Part shown: one piece after another, positions 1 through 10,329 of the stretch
Position numbering within the stretch: the first letter of the stretch is position 1
Layout of the letters: every line of letters starts with the position of its first letter
Assembly (NCBI RefSeq): GCF_002197815.1
Contig: NZ_NIUB01000009.1
Location: forward strand, 81,701 to 145,700
DNA: 64,000 nucleotides
Reading direction: 5' to 3'
From: Pseudomonas oleovorans subsp. oleovorans
GTDB lineage: Bacteria; Pseudomonadota; Gammaproteobacteria; Pseudomonadales; Pseudomonadaceae
Notes under the pieces: generated by a model
Database searches by the model: none
The model's input: the letters and a program-made list of their open reading frames with translations, nothing else
Told to the model about the DNA's origin: nothing
Program-made: the position numbers and the translations under genes

Positions 1-1007
1 AGGTTCTGGTAGAGGTACAGCAAGCTGGCTTCGTCGCCCAAGCGTTCGCCGTAGGGCGGATTGCTGATCACCAGACCTTTCTGATTCTGATCCGGGCGCG
101 GCTCGAAACTGCCCAGTTCACCCTGATAGATCTTCACCCAGTCGGACAATCCGGCGCGCTCGACGTTGTTGCGCCCTGGCTGAATCAGACGCGGGTCGGC
201 TTCATAACCACGAATCCACAGCGGTGGTTTGGTCAGGCCGGCCGCAGCGCGTGCTTCAGCCTCGGCATGCAGTTTTTTCCAGATGGCCGGCACATGGCCG
301 AGCCAGTTGGAAAACCCCCAACGCTCACGCCTGAGATTGGGGGCGATATCGGCAGCCATCAACGCTGCCTCTACCAGAAAGGTGCCCACACCACACATCG
401 GGTCGGCCAAGGCGCCACCCTCGGCAGCAATGCGTGGCCAACCGGCACGGATCAACACTGCCGCCGCCAGGTTCTCTTTCAGCGGCGCCGCTCCCTGCTG
501 TAGGCGGTAACCACGCTGGTGCAGGCTGTGGCCGGAGAGGTCCAGGGACAGCACCGCCTCACCGCGATCCAGGCGCAGGTGCACGCGCAAATCAGGATTG
601 AGTTTGTCGATGCTGGGCCGTTCGCCCCCGGCCGTGCGCAGGCGGTCGACGATCGCGTCCTTGACCTTGAGCGCGCCGAAGTGGGTGTTGTCGATGCCCG
701 AACCATTGCCACTGAACTCCACCGCCAGGCTGCCGGACGACTCCAGATGGTCGCGCCAGTCTACTGCCTGCACGCCGTCATAAAGCTCGTCGGCGTTGTT
801 CATGGCAAAGCGCGACAGCACCAGCAGCACGCGGTTGGCCAGGCGCGACCACAGGCACAGGCGATAGGCCACTTCGATCTCGGCATGGCCACGTACTGCA
901 GCAGTCTGCTCGCGCACCTCCTCCAGGCCCAGCGCCTTGGCCTCTTCCAGCAACAGGCCTTCAAGCCCTTTGGGGCAGGTCAGTACGATTTCGTAACGTT
1001 CAGACAT
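1..1007 (-). CDS. rlmL: RlmL (RlmKL) 23S rRNA guanine-N2 methyltransferase, N-terminal part
   Basis: The start codon is at 1005-1007 and the frame runs off the left edge, so about 335 N-terminal residues of a protein usually near 700 residues are present. It begins MSERYEIVLTCPKGLEGLLL, typical of the THUMP-containing N-terminal half of RlmL. The methyltransferase motif NPPYGERLG falls at residues 316-324, right at the edge. The family methylates G2445 of 23S rRNA using S-adenosylmethionine; in gammaproteobacteria it is fused to a second methyltransferase (RlmK, G2069), which would lie outside the window. The identification rests on the start and the NPPY motif. It is transcribed away from rmf. 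Confidence 0.9.
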   Translation of the reverse strand, partial: MSERYEIVLTCPKGLEGLLLEEAKALGLEEVREQTAAVRGHAEIEVAYRLCLWSRLANRVLLVLSRFAMNNADELYDGVQAVDWRDHLESSGSLAVEFSGNGSGIDNTHFGALKVKDAIVDRLRTAGGERPSIDKLNPDLRVHLRLDRGEAVLSLDLSGHSLHQRGYRLQQGAAPLKENLAAAVLIRAGWPRIAAEGGALADPMCGVGTFLVEAALMAADIAPNLRRERWGFSNWLGHVPAIWKKLHAEAEARAAAGLTKPPLWIRGYEADPRLIQPGRNNVERAGLSDWVKIYQGELGSFEPRPDQNQKGLVISNPPYGERLGDEASLLYLYQN

Positions 1008-1425
1008 GGATGTTCCACTGCCTATGGCAATCAGGGAGGTACAGCGATGCACCTCGACTCAAAATAAGTGACAAAAAGTCACAGCGCGACCCTTCGTCGG
1101 AATATGTAAGCACTCTCATTTGCAGTATCAAAATGACGGTATCGGCTCGCATAGCCAGATACGACGGCGTCTGGCTGAAAGGTGCTGGACGTATCTCCAG
1201 CGCCCTTATGGCCTCACCTGCATTTAGGTTACGCCCTTATGACAAATCGATCATTCACAGGCCTCGGTGCATTCGTTAGAACACTACCTAGAGCTTTCGC
1301 TGCAACGGCGAAGGCGCAGAAAGTTCGCCACGCCGGCAGTGGACTTTCGTTGGCAGATAGAACGTCTGCCCGGCCTTGCCACAAGGCCAACGGGACATAA
1401 CAGTCAACAGTGAGGGCAACACCCT
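1008..1425. other. Intergenic region between rlmL and rmf, with a leader hairpin
   Basis: This 418-bp divergent spacer must hold promoters for rlmL and rmf. I see no coding frame worth calling. Just upstream of rmf there is a perfect 7-bp stem at 1373-1379/1383-1389 (GGCCTTG/CAAGGCC) with a 3-nt loop, inside the probable 5' leader. No confident promoter hexamers were assigned. Confidence 0.4.
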
Positions 1426-1641
1426 ATGAGAAGACTTAAGCGTGATCCGTTAGAAAGAGCTTTTTTGCGCGGTTATCAGTACGGCATCAATGGTAAATCC
1501 CGCGAACTCTGCCCCTTTACCCTACCTTCGGTTCGTCAGGCCTGGCTCAATGGCTGGCGTGAGGGCCGTGGTGACAACTGGGATGGGCTGACCGGTACGG
1601 CCGGTATTCATCGACTCAACGAACTTCACGCTGTCGGCTGA
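1426..1641 (+). CDS. rmf: Ribosome modulation factor Rmf
   Basis: This is a 71-residue basic protein beginning MRRLKRDPLERAFLRGYQYG, with the conserved Rmf core GRSRxLCPF and RQAWLNGWREGR. Rmf binds 70S ribosomes in stationary phase and drives formation of inactive 100S dimers. Length is slightly above the enterobacterial protein (about 55 residues) because of a C-terminal extension, as is usual in Pseudomonas. The ribosome-binding site is weak (AGGG about 10 nt upstream). A GC-rich hairpin with a TTCG loop follows at 1700-1719 and is shared with convergent pyrD. Confidence 0.95.
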   Translation: MRRLKRDPLERAFLRGYQYGINGKSRELCPFTLPSVRQAWLNGWREGRGDNWDGLTGTAGIHRLNELHAVG

Positions 1642-1699
1642 TCAGGATCACACCCGACTTCACCATGCCGACCCCCTCCGGGCGGCGGGCGCAAGCCCA

Positions 1700-1719
1700 G
1701 GGGCTCCTTCGGGAGCCCT
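1700..1719. terminator. Bidirectional terminator between rmf and pyrD
   Basis: A perfect 7-bp stem GGGCTCC/GGAGCCC at 1701-1707 and 1712-1718 closes a TTCG tetraloop. It is followed by an AT-rich stretch (tattcattt). It lies between the convergent stop codons of rmf (1641) and pyrD (1735). Confidence 0.7.
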
Positions 1720-1734
1720 ATTCATTTAAGCGGC

Positions 1735-2757
1735 TTATTTGCGCAGCGCGGCAATCGCATCCACTGCCTCGCGAATCAGCGCCGGCCCCTTGTAGATGAA
1801 TCCCGAATAAATCTGCACCAGGCTCGCCCCGGCCGCGATCTTCTCTGCTGCATGCTTGCCCTCGGTAATACCGCCGACCGCGATGATCGGCAAACGACCT
1901 GACAGTTCACCCGCCAGCACCTTGACGATATGCGTACTCTTGTCGCGTACCGGCGCGCCCGACAAGCCGCCGGCCTCATCCCCATGGGCCAGACCTTCGA
2001 CACCTTCGCGACTGAGCGTGGTATTGGTGGCGATCACCGCATCCATATCTGCGCCCAGCAGCGCTGATGCCACCAGCGCGGTTTCTTCGTCACTCATGTC
2101 CGGGGCGATCTTGATCGCCAGCGGTACGCGCTTACCGTGCTCCTGAGCCAGATCCTCCTGACGACGACGCAGCGCCTCGAGCAACTCCTTCAGCGAATCG
2201 CCGAACTGCAGACTGCGCAGCCCCGGCGTATTAGGTGAGCTGACGTTGACCGTAACGTAGCTGGCATGGGCATACACCTTGTCCAGGCAGACCAGGTAAT
2301 CGTCCACCGCCCGCTCGACTGGCGTATCGAAGTTCTTGCCGATATTGATACCCAGCACACCCTTGAACTTAGCTGCCTTGACCCGCTCGAGCAGGCGATC
2401 GACACCATGGTTGTTGAAACCCATGCGGTTGATCACCGCCTCGGCCTCCGGCAGACGAAACAGTCGCGGCTTGGGGTTGCCCGGCTGCGGACGCGGGGTA
2501 ACGGTGCCGATCTCGACGAAACCGAAGCCGAGCTGGGCGAAACCATCGATAGCATCGCCGTTCTTGTCCAGCCCTGCCGCCAGACCGACCGGATTGGCGA
2601 ACTGCAAACCCATCACGTTTACTGGCAGGCTGGTCGGCGCCTTGGTCAGCAAGCCATTGAGCCCCAGCCGGCCACCTGCACCGATCAGATCGATGGACAG
2701 CTCATGAGAGGTTTCCGGGGACAGTTTGAACAGCAGCTCGCGGGCCAGGGAGTACAT
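1735..2757 (-). CDS. pyrD: Dihydroorotate dehydrogenase (quinone), class 2
   Basis: This 340-residue FMN enzyme oxidises dihydroorotate to orotate with a membrane quinone as acceptor, the fourth step of pyrimidine synthesis. The N-terminus [20 protein letters not shown] is the amphipathic membrane-associating helix pair of class 2 enzymes. FMN and substrate motifs are visible: [10 protein letters not shown] near 58-67, INRMGFNN near 109-116, and [10 protein letters not shown] at 171-180 with the catalytic-base serine at about 174. The end [28 protein letters not shown] is the phosphate-binding region. Full length; monocistronic by context, with the rmf terminator downstream. Confidence 0.97.
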   Translation of the reverse strand: MYSLARELLFKLSPETSHELSIDLIGAGGRLGLNGLLTKAPTSLPVNVMGLQFANPVGLAAGLDKNGDAIDGFAQLGFGFVEIGTVTPRPQPGNPKPRLFRLPEAEAVINRMGFNNHGVDRLLERVKAAKFKGVLGINIGKNFDTPVERAVDDYLVCLDKVYAHASYVTVNVSSPNTPGLRSLQFGDSLKELLEALRRRQEDLAQEHGKRVPLAIKIAPDMSDEETALVASALLGADMDAVIATNTTLSREGVEGLAHGDEAGGLSGAPVRDKSTHIVKVLAGELSGRLPIIAVGGITEGKHAAEKIAAGASLVQIYSGFIYKGPALIREAVDAIAALRK

Positions 2758-2843
2758 GATCAGGCTCAGCTCGACAGGTAGAGGGTTGGCAGCCGGCGAT
2801 TATAGCCGCGCAGGCGTCGTCGGCGCGAGGCAAGCGCGCCAGA

Positions 2844-3065
2844 TCAGTCCAAAGGGCGTAAACTCAGCAGCTCGCCGGAGTTACTGAATTCCAGTACGAA
2901 GGAACCAAAGATACCGGCGTGAGTCAGATACGGCCGCAGATGGTGGGCCGGCAAACTGACGCGACGCCCATCCCGGCTTTGCGCCATAATCCGGTTGGCC
3001 TGGCCACGATAGATGGCCTGCAATCGTTCGGCCGATAACGCAATATCCAGCACCAAGCTAGGCAT
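2844..3065 (-). CDS. DUF2835-family small protein
   Basis: This is a 73-residue protein starting MPSLVLDIALSAERLQAIYR. A longer frame extends upstream to 3125, but the ATG at 3063-3065 has a GAGGG ribosome-binding site and gives the usual family length. The pattern YRGQANRIMAQSRDGRRVSLPAHHLRPYLTHAGIFGSF is characteristic of DUF2835, a small gammaproteobacterial family without assigned function. No signal peptide or membrane segment is visible. It is divergent from the gene at 3210. Confidence 0.8.
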   Translation of the reverse strand: MPSLVLDIALSAERLQAIYRGQANRIMAQSRDGRRVSLPAHHLRPYLTHAGIFGSFVLEFSNSGELLSLRPLD

Positions 3066-3209
3066 GGAGGCACCCTCGCAAATGAATGCGGCTATTTTGC
3101 CACAGACCCGCAACGCGACAGGCACTCCCGCCCCGCGCTACGCTATATGGGCAATAGCCATCCGCGTCTGCCACACTGCAGCAGACGCTTCAGGAGCGAT
3201 CTGCCGGCC

Positions 3210-4091
3210 ATGAGCCTGTCCGAATCCTCAACTCTCAGTAGCCGCCTGGCAGCCCTGGCCCAGCGCATGGGTCTGCTCGGCCGCAACTCACGACAGATAT
3301 TCGCCAGAGCCAGCGCCCTGCGCCTGCCATTCAAACCGTTGCCTGCAGCGGTCGAAAGTATTGGTTGGCATGACGGCCCGCAATTGCAGCTTCTGCTCAA
3401 CCTGCCTCGCGGGGCACTCTCCGGCCCGGTACAGGAAGACAAAGCACAGGCACATTCAGCGCTGACTCAAGTAGTGGAAGCGCAAATGCAGCAACTGCAG
3501 ACTTTCGATCTGCGCCTGATCGACGGCTTCGCCTACCCTTGCCCTGCGCCAGGCTACGTGAGCTTCGAAGACTACGCAGCAAGCGAACACTGCAAGCAGG
3601 TGCGCATCATCAGCTACAAGGATTTCGTCAAAACCATCGGCCTGGCGTTGCCGCGTTTTCTCGCTGGCGAACCGATCGAGCTGCGTCAGGCCAACTGGCG
3701 CGGCTCACGCACCTTCTGGTCAGGGGATGTGCAAGGCGAAGCCTTCGCTGGAGCAATCGCCTATGCGCGCAGACGCGAACTGGAAGTGCTGCTGCCAGCC
3801 AATCTGGTTCGCTATCGTTTGAATGAAGCGGGCCTGGACAACCTGCAAAAGCGCTATCACGTACTGGCCATGCCAGAAGCGGCTTGGAGCGACCCCAGCT
3901 TCATGGGACTGCTACTGGACAACGGCATACCCTATGCGCGCCTGTCACTACTGAAGAAAGCCGGCACCCCAGAGTTCCTCCTCCTGCCCAAAGAGCATCA
4001 GGAAGCCACTGCGCTTGGCGAGGGACTGCGCCTGGCCGGCGCACAAGACGTGCCGAGCCATCTACGTCAGTTGGCCGTTCAGCCAGCCTGA
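3210..4091 (+). CDS. Conserved hypothetical protein (DUF6685-like)
   Basis: This 293-residue soluble protein has no motif that I can tie to a function. I chose the ATG at 3210 (MSLSESSTLSSRLAALAQRM) because AGGAG precedes it at 3192-3196 and the upstream extension is poorly conserved-looking and arginine-rich. It has no signal peptide and no membrane helix. A protein of this type sits next to recX-recA in other Pseudomonas as I remember it. The DUF6685 label is from memory and should be treated as tentative. It ends 13 bp before the stop of convergent recX. Confidence 0.6.
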   Translation: MSLSESSTLSSRLAALAQRMGLLGRNSRQIFARASALRLPFKPLPAAVESIGWHDGPQLQLLLNLPRGALSGPVQEDKAQAHSALTQVVEAQMQQLQTFDLRLIDGFAYPCPAPGYVSFEDYAASEHCKQVRIISYKDFVKTIGLALPRFLAGEPIELRQANWRGSRTFWSGDVQGEAFAGAIAYARRRELEVLLPANLVRYRLNEAGLDNLQKRYHVLAMPEAAWSDPSFMGLLLDNGIPYARLSLLKKAGTPEFLLLPKEHQEATALGEGLRLAGAQDVPSHLRQLAVQPA

Positions 4092-4104
4092 GCAGACTGA
4101 CGAG

Positions 4105-4566
4105 CTATTCGTCGCAACCGCGCAACAGACGCCCAATCATATCCAGCGAATAGCCACGGTAGGCCAGGAACCGGCCTTGTTGAGCACGCTCACGAGCATC
4201 ACCCGGAAGCCGACCGGCAAACTTGCGCTGCCAGGTTTCACGCAACTGCTCGAACCAGTCGATACCACTTTCATGCAGAGCTTGATCGATATCACCACGC
4301 GCGAGCCCACGCTGGCCGAGCTCCTCACGAATACGCAGCGGACCGTAACCAGCACGCGCACGATAAGCGACGAAGCTTTCCAGATAGCGGGCCTCGGATA
4401 GCAAGCCCTCCTCTGACAGCTGCTGCAAGGCCGTGTCGATCATGTCCTCGGGGGCGCCACGCTTGCGCAACTTGCGCGTAAGCTCGACACGCCCATGCTC
4501 ACGTCGCGCCAGCAGATCCATGGCCGCCCGCCTGACGGCGAGCGGGTTATCCAGTACGACGGTCAT
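4105..4566 (-). CDS. recX: Recombination regulator RecX
   Basis: This 153-residue protein binds RecA filaments and limits RecA activity. The three-helix repeats of RecX are visible: [23 protein letters not shown], then [20 protein letters not shown], then [14 protein letters not shown]. It starts 11 bp after the recA stop and is almost certainly translated from a read-through recA transcript, so it inherits LexA control from the box at 5666-5681. Confidence 0.95.
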   Translation of the reverse strand: MTVVLDNPLAVRRAAMDLLARREHGRVELTRKLRKRGAPEDMIDTALQQLSEEGLLSEARYLESFVAYRARAGYGPLRIREELGQRGLARGDIDQALHESGIDWFEQLRETWQRKFAGRLPGDARERAQQGRFLAYRGYSLDMIGRLLRGCDE

Positions 4567-4577
4567 GCTCTGACGAC

Positions 4578-5621
<1,044 letters not shown>

Positions 5622-5665
5622 TACCATCCTCACGTATTAACAAGGGCCTCGAGGGCCGCCGACAA

Positions 5666-5681
5666 CTGTATAAGTAGCCAG
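5666..5681. promoter_or_regulatory. LexA (SOS) box of recA
   Basis: Read on the minus strand, this is CTG-GCTACTTATA-CAG, an exact match to the CTG-N10-CAG SOS box, 45 bp upstream of the recA start. It overlaps the likely core promoter in the 75-bp spacer between pncC and recA. Confidence 0.9.
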
Positions 5682-5708
5682 TATTATTCCACAGGGCAAG
5701 TCGCCCGC

Positions 5709-6209
5709 CTACCCCACAAGCGGATTTTCCTCCGCCAACAGGCGCAGAAGCCCCGCCAGAGCGGCCTCGACCGTTTGTCGGCGCACCTCATCGCGGTTAC
5801 CAGCGAACTGCTTGCGCACACTGAAAAGACGCTCGCCATCGCCCCAGGCCAACCAGACGGTACCGACTGGTTTGTCCACGGAACCACCGCCCGGCCCCGC
5901 CACCCCGCTGACAGCCACCGCATAGCGCGCCCCGCTATTGGCTTGAGCGCCACGCACCATCGCTTCGACCACTTCGCGGCTGACGGCGCCCACACTGCTG
6001 AACAATTCGGCCGGAACTGCCAGTTGCTTGCTCTTCTGTGCATTGGAATAGGTGACATAGCCGGCTTCGAACCAGGCCGAACAGCCGGGGATGCGCGTGA
6101 TGGCCTCAGCGATACCACCTCCCGTGCACGACTCAGCCGTGGTGACTTGAGCCCCCTGCGTCTTTAGAGCCTCGCCCAGTAGCTCAGCCAACTCGCTGAT
6201 TCTGTCCAT
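5709..6209 (-). CDS. pncC: Nicotinamide-nucleotide amidase PncC (CinA C-terminal family)
   Basis: This 166-residue stand-alone CinA C-terminal domain deamidates nicotinamide mononucleotide to nicotinate mononucleotide in NAD recycling. Family signatures are TAESCTGGGIAEAIT near the N-terminus and VSGVAGPGGGSVDKPVGTVWLAW in the middle. Two ATGs are six bases apart (6215 and 6209). GGAGG leaves one base before the first and seven before the second, so MDRISELAELL at 6209 is preferred. An upstream open extension to 6407 is rejected. It precedes recA in the same direction with a 75-bp gap. Confidence 0.93.
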   Translation of the reverse strand: MDRISELAELLGEALKTQGAQVTTAESCTGGGIAEAITRIPGCSAWFEAGYVTYSNAQKSKQLAVPAELFSSVGAVSREVVEAMVRGAQANSGARYAVAVSGVAGPGGGSVDKPVGTVWLAWGDGERLFSVRKQFAGNRDEVRRQTVEAALAGLLRLLAEENPLVG

Positions 6210-6473
6210 ATTCATACCTCCATCGTGAGCTGCAAACCCTACACAGCTTGCACGGTCGATGGAAACCACAGACTCCGCCACCTGCGAATCGTTGCGCAGG
6301 AACAAGAAAGACTCAGGCAGGAAGGCGACGCGGGGGTTCCGACCAGAGACGCCATCCCAGGCCGGACATAGATACCCGGCTGAGTCCGAATCAACAACGA
6401 ATCGCACCCACGCAACGGTCGAAGTGTGGGAAAATTCTCGGCTTCGTCACACCCACCGCACGTAAGGCCCGGC

Positions 6474-9041
6474 ATGACCGATCTCTCCGCCCACACCCCG
6501 ATGATGCAGCAATACTGGAAGCTGAAGAACCAGCACCCGGATCAGTTGATGTTCTATCGCATGGGCGACTTCTACGAGATTTTCTACGAAGACGCGAAGA
6601 AGGCAGCCAAGCTGCTCGACATCACCCTGACCGCACGCGGCCAGTCGGCTGGCCAATCGATTCCCATGTGCGGCATTCCTTTCCATTCGCTCGAAGGCTA
6701 CCTGGCCAAGCTGGTCAAGCTCGGCGAATCGGTGGTGATCTGCGAACAGATCGGCGACCCGGCTACCAGCAAGGGTCCGGTGGAGCGTCAGGTGGTACGC
6801 ATCATCACCCCCGGCACCATCAGCGACGAAGCCCTGCTCGATGAGCACCGCGACAACCTGCTGGCTGCTGTCCTCGGTGATGAGCGCCTGTTCGGCCTGG
6901 CCGTGCTTGACATCACCAGCGGCCGCTTCAGCGTGCAGGAGATCAAGGGCTGGGAAAACCTGCTGGCCGAACTGGAGCGACTTAGCCCCGCCGAACTGCT
7001 GATCCCGGACGACTGGCCGCTGGGCCTGCCCGCCGAGAAGCGCAAAGGTTCGCGCCGCCGCGCCCCCTGGGATTTCGACCGCGACAGCGCCTTCAAGAGC
7101 CTGTGCCAGCAATTCAGCACACAGGATCTGAAAGGCTTCGGCTGCGAGAACCTGACCCTGGCCATCGGTGCCGCCGGCTGCCTGCTCAGCTATGCCAAGG
7201 AAACCCAGCGTACCGCCCTGCCTCACCTGCGCAGCCTGCGTCACGAGCGCCTGGACGACACGGTGATCCTCGATGGTGCCAGCCGCCGCAACCTGGAGCT
7301 GGACATCAACCTCGCCGGCGGCCGCGACAACACCCTGCAATCGGTGATGGATCGCTGCCAGACCGCCATGGCCAGCCGCCTGCTGGGCCGTTGGCTGAAC
7401 CGTCCCTTGCGTGATCGCGCGGTGCTGGAGGCGCGTCAGGACGCCATCGCCCGCCTGCTCGATGGCTATCGCTTCGAAACGCTGCAGCCGCAGCTCAAGG
7501 AAATCGGCGACCTGGAGCGTATTCTCGCCCGTATCGGCCTGCGCAATGCGCGCCCACGCGATCTGGCACGCCTGCGCGACGCCCTGGCCGCGCTGCCCGA
7601 GCTGCAGCAGGCGATGACCAACCTGGACACCCCACACCTGCAACAACTGGCTACCACCGTCGCCACCTACCCGGAACTGGCCGACCTGCTGGCCCGCGCC
7701 ATCATCGACAATCCGCCCGCGGTGATCCGCGACGGTGGCGTGCTGAAGAGCGGCTATGACGCCGAGCTGGACGAACTGCAGGCCATGAGCGAGAACGCCG
7801 GACAGTTCCTCATGGATCTGGAAGCGCGGGAGAAGGAGCGCACCGGCCTGGCCAACCTCAAGGTCGGCTACAACCGCGTGCACGGCTACTTCATCGAACT
7901 GCCGACCAAGCAGGCCGAGTCGGCGCCGGCTGACTACATCCGCCGACAGACACTCAAAGGTGCCGAGCGCTTCATCACCCCCGAGCTGAAAGAGTTCGAG
8001 GACAAGGCGCTGTCGGCCAAGAGCCGCGCCCTGGCCCGCGAAAAGATGCTCTACGACGAGTTGCTCGAGCGCCTGATCGGCCATCTGGCGCCGCTGCAGG
8101 ACAGTGCCGCAGCCCTCGCCGAACTGGACGTGCTGAGCAATCTTGCAGAGCGCGCGCTGAATCTCGACCTGAACCGCCCGCGTTTCGTCGACGAGCCGTG
8201 CATGCGCATCGACCAGGGCCGTCACCCGGTGGTCGAACAGGTGCTGACCACACCCTTCGTGGCCAACGACCTGGATCTCGACGACAACCGCCGCATGCTG
8301 ATCATTACTGGGCCGAACATGGGTGGTAAATCCACCTACATGCGCCAGACCGCACTGATCGTGCTGCTGGCCCATATCGGCAGCTTCGTGCCGGCGGCGG
8401 CCTGCGAACTGTCGCTGGTCGACCGCATCTTCACCCGTATCGGCTCCAGCGATGACCTGGCCGGCGGCCGCTCCACCTTCATGGTAGAGATGAGCGAAAC
8501 CGCCAACATTCTGCACAACGCCAGCGAGCGCAGCCTGGTACTGATGGACGAGGTCGGACGTGGCACCAGCACTTTCGACGGCCTGTCACTGGCCTGGTCG
8601 GCGGCCGAGCATCTGGCGCGCCTGCGCGCCTTCACCCTGTTCGCCACCCACTATTTCGAGCTGACCGTGCTGCCGGAAAGCGAGCCGGTGGTGGCCAACG
8701 TGCACCTCTCGGCCACCGAGCACAACGAGCGTATCGTCTTCCTCCACCACGTTCAGCCAGGCCCCGCGAGCCAGAGCTACGGCCTGGCCGTGGCGCAACT
8801 GGCTGGCGTGCCGGGCACGGTGATCAGCCGTGCCCGCGAGCATCTGGCGCGCCTGGAAGCCACCAGCCTGCCGCACGACCTGCCACGCCAGGCGCCCGGC
8901 CAGCCGCAGGTGCCGATGCAGAGCGACCTGTTCGCCAGCGTGCCACACCCGCTGTTGGAGCAATTGGGTAAGATCAATCCGGATGATCTGACCCCACGCA
9001 AGGCCTTGGAACTGTTATATACATGGAAGACGCAGATCTAA
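6474..9041 (+). CDS. mutS: DNA mismatch repair protein MutS
   Basis: This 855-residue ATPase recognises base mismatches and small loops. The start [20 protein letters not shown] at 6474 gives the family-standard N-terminus; a frame open to 6426 is rejected. The mismatch-contacting FYE motif ([16 protein letters not shown]) is present. The Walker A motif GPNMGGKS is at residues 613-620, followed by [21 protein letters not shown] (Walker B and D-loop) and FATHYFELT. The C-terminal [15 protein letters not shown] is the usual dimer/tetramer tail. Divergent from pncC across a 264-bp spacer; fdxA follows in the same direction. Confidence 0.99.
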   Translation: MTDLSAHTPMMQQYWKLKNQHPDQLMFYRMGDFYEIFYEDAKKAAKLLDITLTARGQSAGQSIPMCGIPFHSLEGYLAKLVKLGESVVICEQIGDPATSKGPVERQVVRIITPGTISDEALLDEHRDNLLAAVLGDERLFGLAVLDITSGRFSVQEIKGWENLLAELERLSPAELLIPDDWPLGLPAEKRKGSRRRAPWDFDRDSAFKSLCQQFSTQDLKGFGCENLTLAIGAAGCLLSYAKETQRTALPHLRSLRHERLDDTVILDGASRRNLELDINLAGGRDNTLQSVMDRCQTAMASRLLGRWLNRPLRDRAVLEARQDAIARLLDGYRFETLQPQLKEIGDLERILARIGLRNARPRDLARLRDALAALPELQQAMTNLDTPHLQQLATTVATYPELADLLARAIIDNPPAVIRDGGVLKSGYDAELDELQAMSENAGQFLMDLEAREKERTGLANLKVGYNRVHGYFIELPTKQAESAPADYIRRQTLKGAERFITPELKEFEDKALSAKSRALAREKMLYDELLERLIGHLAPLQDSAAALAELDVLSNLAERALNLDLNRPRFVDEPCMRIDQGRHPVVEQVLTTPFVANDLDLDDNRRMLIITGPNMGGKSTYMRQTALIVLLAHIGSFVPAAACELSLVDRIFTRIGSSDDLAGGRSTFMVEMSETANILHNASERSLVLMDEVGRGTSTFDGLSLAWSAAEHLARLRAFTLFATHYFELTVLPESEPVVANVHLSATEHNERIVFLHHVQPGPASQSYGLAVAQLAGVPGTVISRAREHLARLEATSLPHDLPRQAPGQPQVPMQSDLFASVPHPLLEQLGKINPDDLTPRKALELLYTWKTQI

Positions 9042-9178
9042 CGCTCGATAGAACAAACTGTTAGAATCGCGCGCAATTTTACGACTGCCCGGCTTACAGC
9101 CTGAGCCGCGGCCACAGACAGAGCGCCTGCAGCCCTTCGCAGAAAAGGCGCAGGCCGCCCCCGAGGAGAGAATCAGAC

Positions 9179-9502
9179 ATGACCTTCGTCGTCACCGACA
9201 ACTGCATCAAGTGCAAATACACCGACTGTGTGGAAGTCTGCCCGGTGGATTGCTTCTACGAAGGCCCGAACTTTCTGGTCATCCATCCGGACGAGTGCAT
9301 CGACTGCGCCCTGTGCGAGCCAGAATGCCCGGCCCAGGCAATCTTCTCCGAAGACGAAGTGCCCGACGGCATGCAGGAGTTCATCGAGCTGAACGCCGAA
9401 CTGGCAGAAGTCTGGCCAAACATCACCGAAAGAAAAGATGCCCTGCCGGACGCCGAAGAGTGGGATGGTGTAAAGGACAAGCTGCAATACCTGGAGCGCT
9501 GA
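9179..9502 (+). CDS. fdxA: Seven-iron ferredoxin FdxA
   Basis: This 107-residue low-potential ferredoxin binds one [3Fe-4S] and one [4Fe-4S] cluster. The cysteine patterns are [18 protein letters not shown] near residues 9-26 and [12 protein letters not shown] near 40-51. The C-terminal extension ([20 protein letters not shown]) is normal for this Azotobacter FdI-like class. A strong GAGGAGA ribosome-binding site lies at 9162-9168. A -10-like TAGAAT near 9063 may be its promoter. Its terminator is split by an insertion (9537-9735). Confidence 0.97.
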   Translation: MTFVVTDNCIKCKYTDCVEVCPVDCFYEGPNFLVIHPDECIDCALCEPECPAQAIFSEDEVPDGMQEFIELNAELAEVWPNITERKDALPDAEEWDGVKDKLQYLER

Positions 9503-9518
9503 GTTCGCCCTGAAACAC

Positions 9519-9754
9519 AAAGACCCGCCAAGTGCGTAATGCTGTTCACTTAAGGTTGCACGCGTTTGACTCCCCTCTCCCATTTATTGGGGGCACGCCT
9601 AGGGTCTGGGGGAGAGGGCAGAAAACACCGCAAAACTGCCAGTTTCCCCCTCTCCGAACGCGGCCGCCCTAACCCTCTCCCCGAAGGGGCGAGGGGACTG
9701 ATCGAGCTCGACCGTTTCTTAAGTGAACAGCATTACGCCAAGTGCGGGTCTTTT
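9519..9754 (+). terminator. fdxA terminator, split by a MITE in its loop
   Basis: Left arm AAAGACCCGC is at 9519-9528; right arm GCGGGTCTTT is at 9744-9753 and continues into T. Removing the 199-bp element and one copy of its 11-bp target duplication restores a perfect 10-bp stem with a CAAGT loop and a T-run, a textbook terminator. In the present sequence the two arms can still pair but enclose over 200 nt. Confidence 0.8.
9537..9735. mobile_element. 199-bp MITE with 18-bp terminal inverted repeats and 11-bp target duplication
   Basis: The ends are perfect 18-bp inverted repeats: TAATGCTGTTCACTTAAG at 9537-9554 and its complement at 9718-9735. They are flanked by the 11-bp direct repeat CGCCAAGTGCG at 9526-9536 and 9736-9746. 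No transposase is encoded. The interior is built from CCCTCTCC/GGGAGAGGG blocks resembling the REP-like repeat at 50867-50981. An 11-bp duplication fits IS4-family transposition, and the ends match 14 of 18 bases with the IS4-type end at 11467-11484. Confidence 0.85.
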
Positions 9755-9809
9755 ACTTTCAGGCTCCGGGCCAACTGCCCGCCAGGCTGGTGTCACAAAC
9801 AGCACGCGC

Positions 9810-9941
9810 AAAAAAAGGGCGGCTTGCGCCGCCCACTTTAATTCCCTAATCCCTTAATTTCCCAACCCATCATCCTGATGAATCGCTTCTTGCGATGTTC
9901 CTGATCATCATCCTGATGACCTGTGCTTGTCCCTAAACACG
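9810..9941 (-). ncRNA. rsmZ: RsmZ-type regulatory sRNA
   Basis: On the minus strand an RNA of about 130 nt carries seven GGA motifs. Two are displayed in the loops of small CATC-AGGAT-GATG hairpins and others occur as AGGGACA, CAGGAAC and three GGGA runs. It ends in a perfect 7-bp stem GGGCGGC/GCCGCCC with a 4-nt loop (9817-9834) and seven T (9816-9810). This is the architecture of RsmZ, which sequesters RsmA/CsrA translational repressors. Promoter and GacA site lie upstream (9948-9975 and 10092-10109). Position next to fdxA also matches rsmZ in other Pseudomonas; its usual other neighbour, rpoS, is absent. Confidence 0.92.
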
Positions 9942-9947
9942 GGTGTG

Positions 9948-9975
9948 ATATTAGCTGTTACGGGCAGCGGCACAA
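9948..9975 (-). promoter_or_regulatory. Core promoter of rsmZ
   Basis: On the minus strand a -35 TTGTGC (9970-9975) and a -10 TAATAT (9948-9953) are separated by 16 bp. The predicted start is near 9941. This places transcription just before the first GGA motif. Confidence 0.6.
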
Positions 9976-10091
9976 CCCGGCCAAAATTTATCTCGAATGT
10001 TCATTGCCCCTATAAAAACCCTATAAAACATTAACTTAAAAACAAATTCAGCAAAAAGAGCAGTGTTTTCAACACAAACACTGACAACACC

Positions 10092-10109
10092 TGTAAGCGA
10101 TGACTTACA
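10092..10109. promoter_or_regulatory. GacA upstream activating sequence (UAS)
   Basis: TGTAAG-CGATGA-CTTACA is a perfect match to the TGTAAG-N6-CTTACA site needed for GacA activation of rsm sRNA genes. It lies about 150-170 bp upstream of the predicted rsmZ start, the usual arrangement. Confidence 0.9.
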
Positions 10110-10329
10110 TTGGGTCGATCGGGTATCCGACTTCTCGGCGGCGTAGACAGCAGGGTTACAGCTTTTGGCCTTTCCTGCTCCGCCCGGTGGTTGCGCACCG
10201 GGCGCCGCTGAGATCTCCCAGTTTCTGTGCGAAGGACTTCCCGACGTGCACAGGGTCTCCGACCGCGCGGGATCAGTGCATGACTGGCGTAAAACGCCAT
10301 GCTCCGTGTTGCCTTCTGCTTCGCTTAAC
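10110..10329. other. Unassigned segment between the GacA site and IS66 remnant
   Basis: About 220 bp lie between the GacA site and the first recognisable IS66 codon. It contains a perfect 9-bp hairpin CGCCCGGTG/CACCGGGCG at 10181-10189/10196-10204 with a 6-nt loop. No trace of RpoS coding sequence is recognisable on either strand. The origin is unknown; it may be the residue of another mobile element. Confidence 0.4.

Noticed and set aside
6447..8516. Long leftward open frame antisense to mutS
   Set aside because: Shadow of mutS; no domain and no start signals.
9566..9841. Short rightward frame through the MITE
   Set aside because: It runs through the element and the rsmZ terminator; no resemblance to proteins.
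10110..10329. Possible RpoS C-terminal remnant next to rsmZ
   Set aside because: No RpoS-like motif in any of the six frames.
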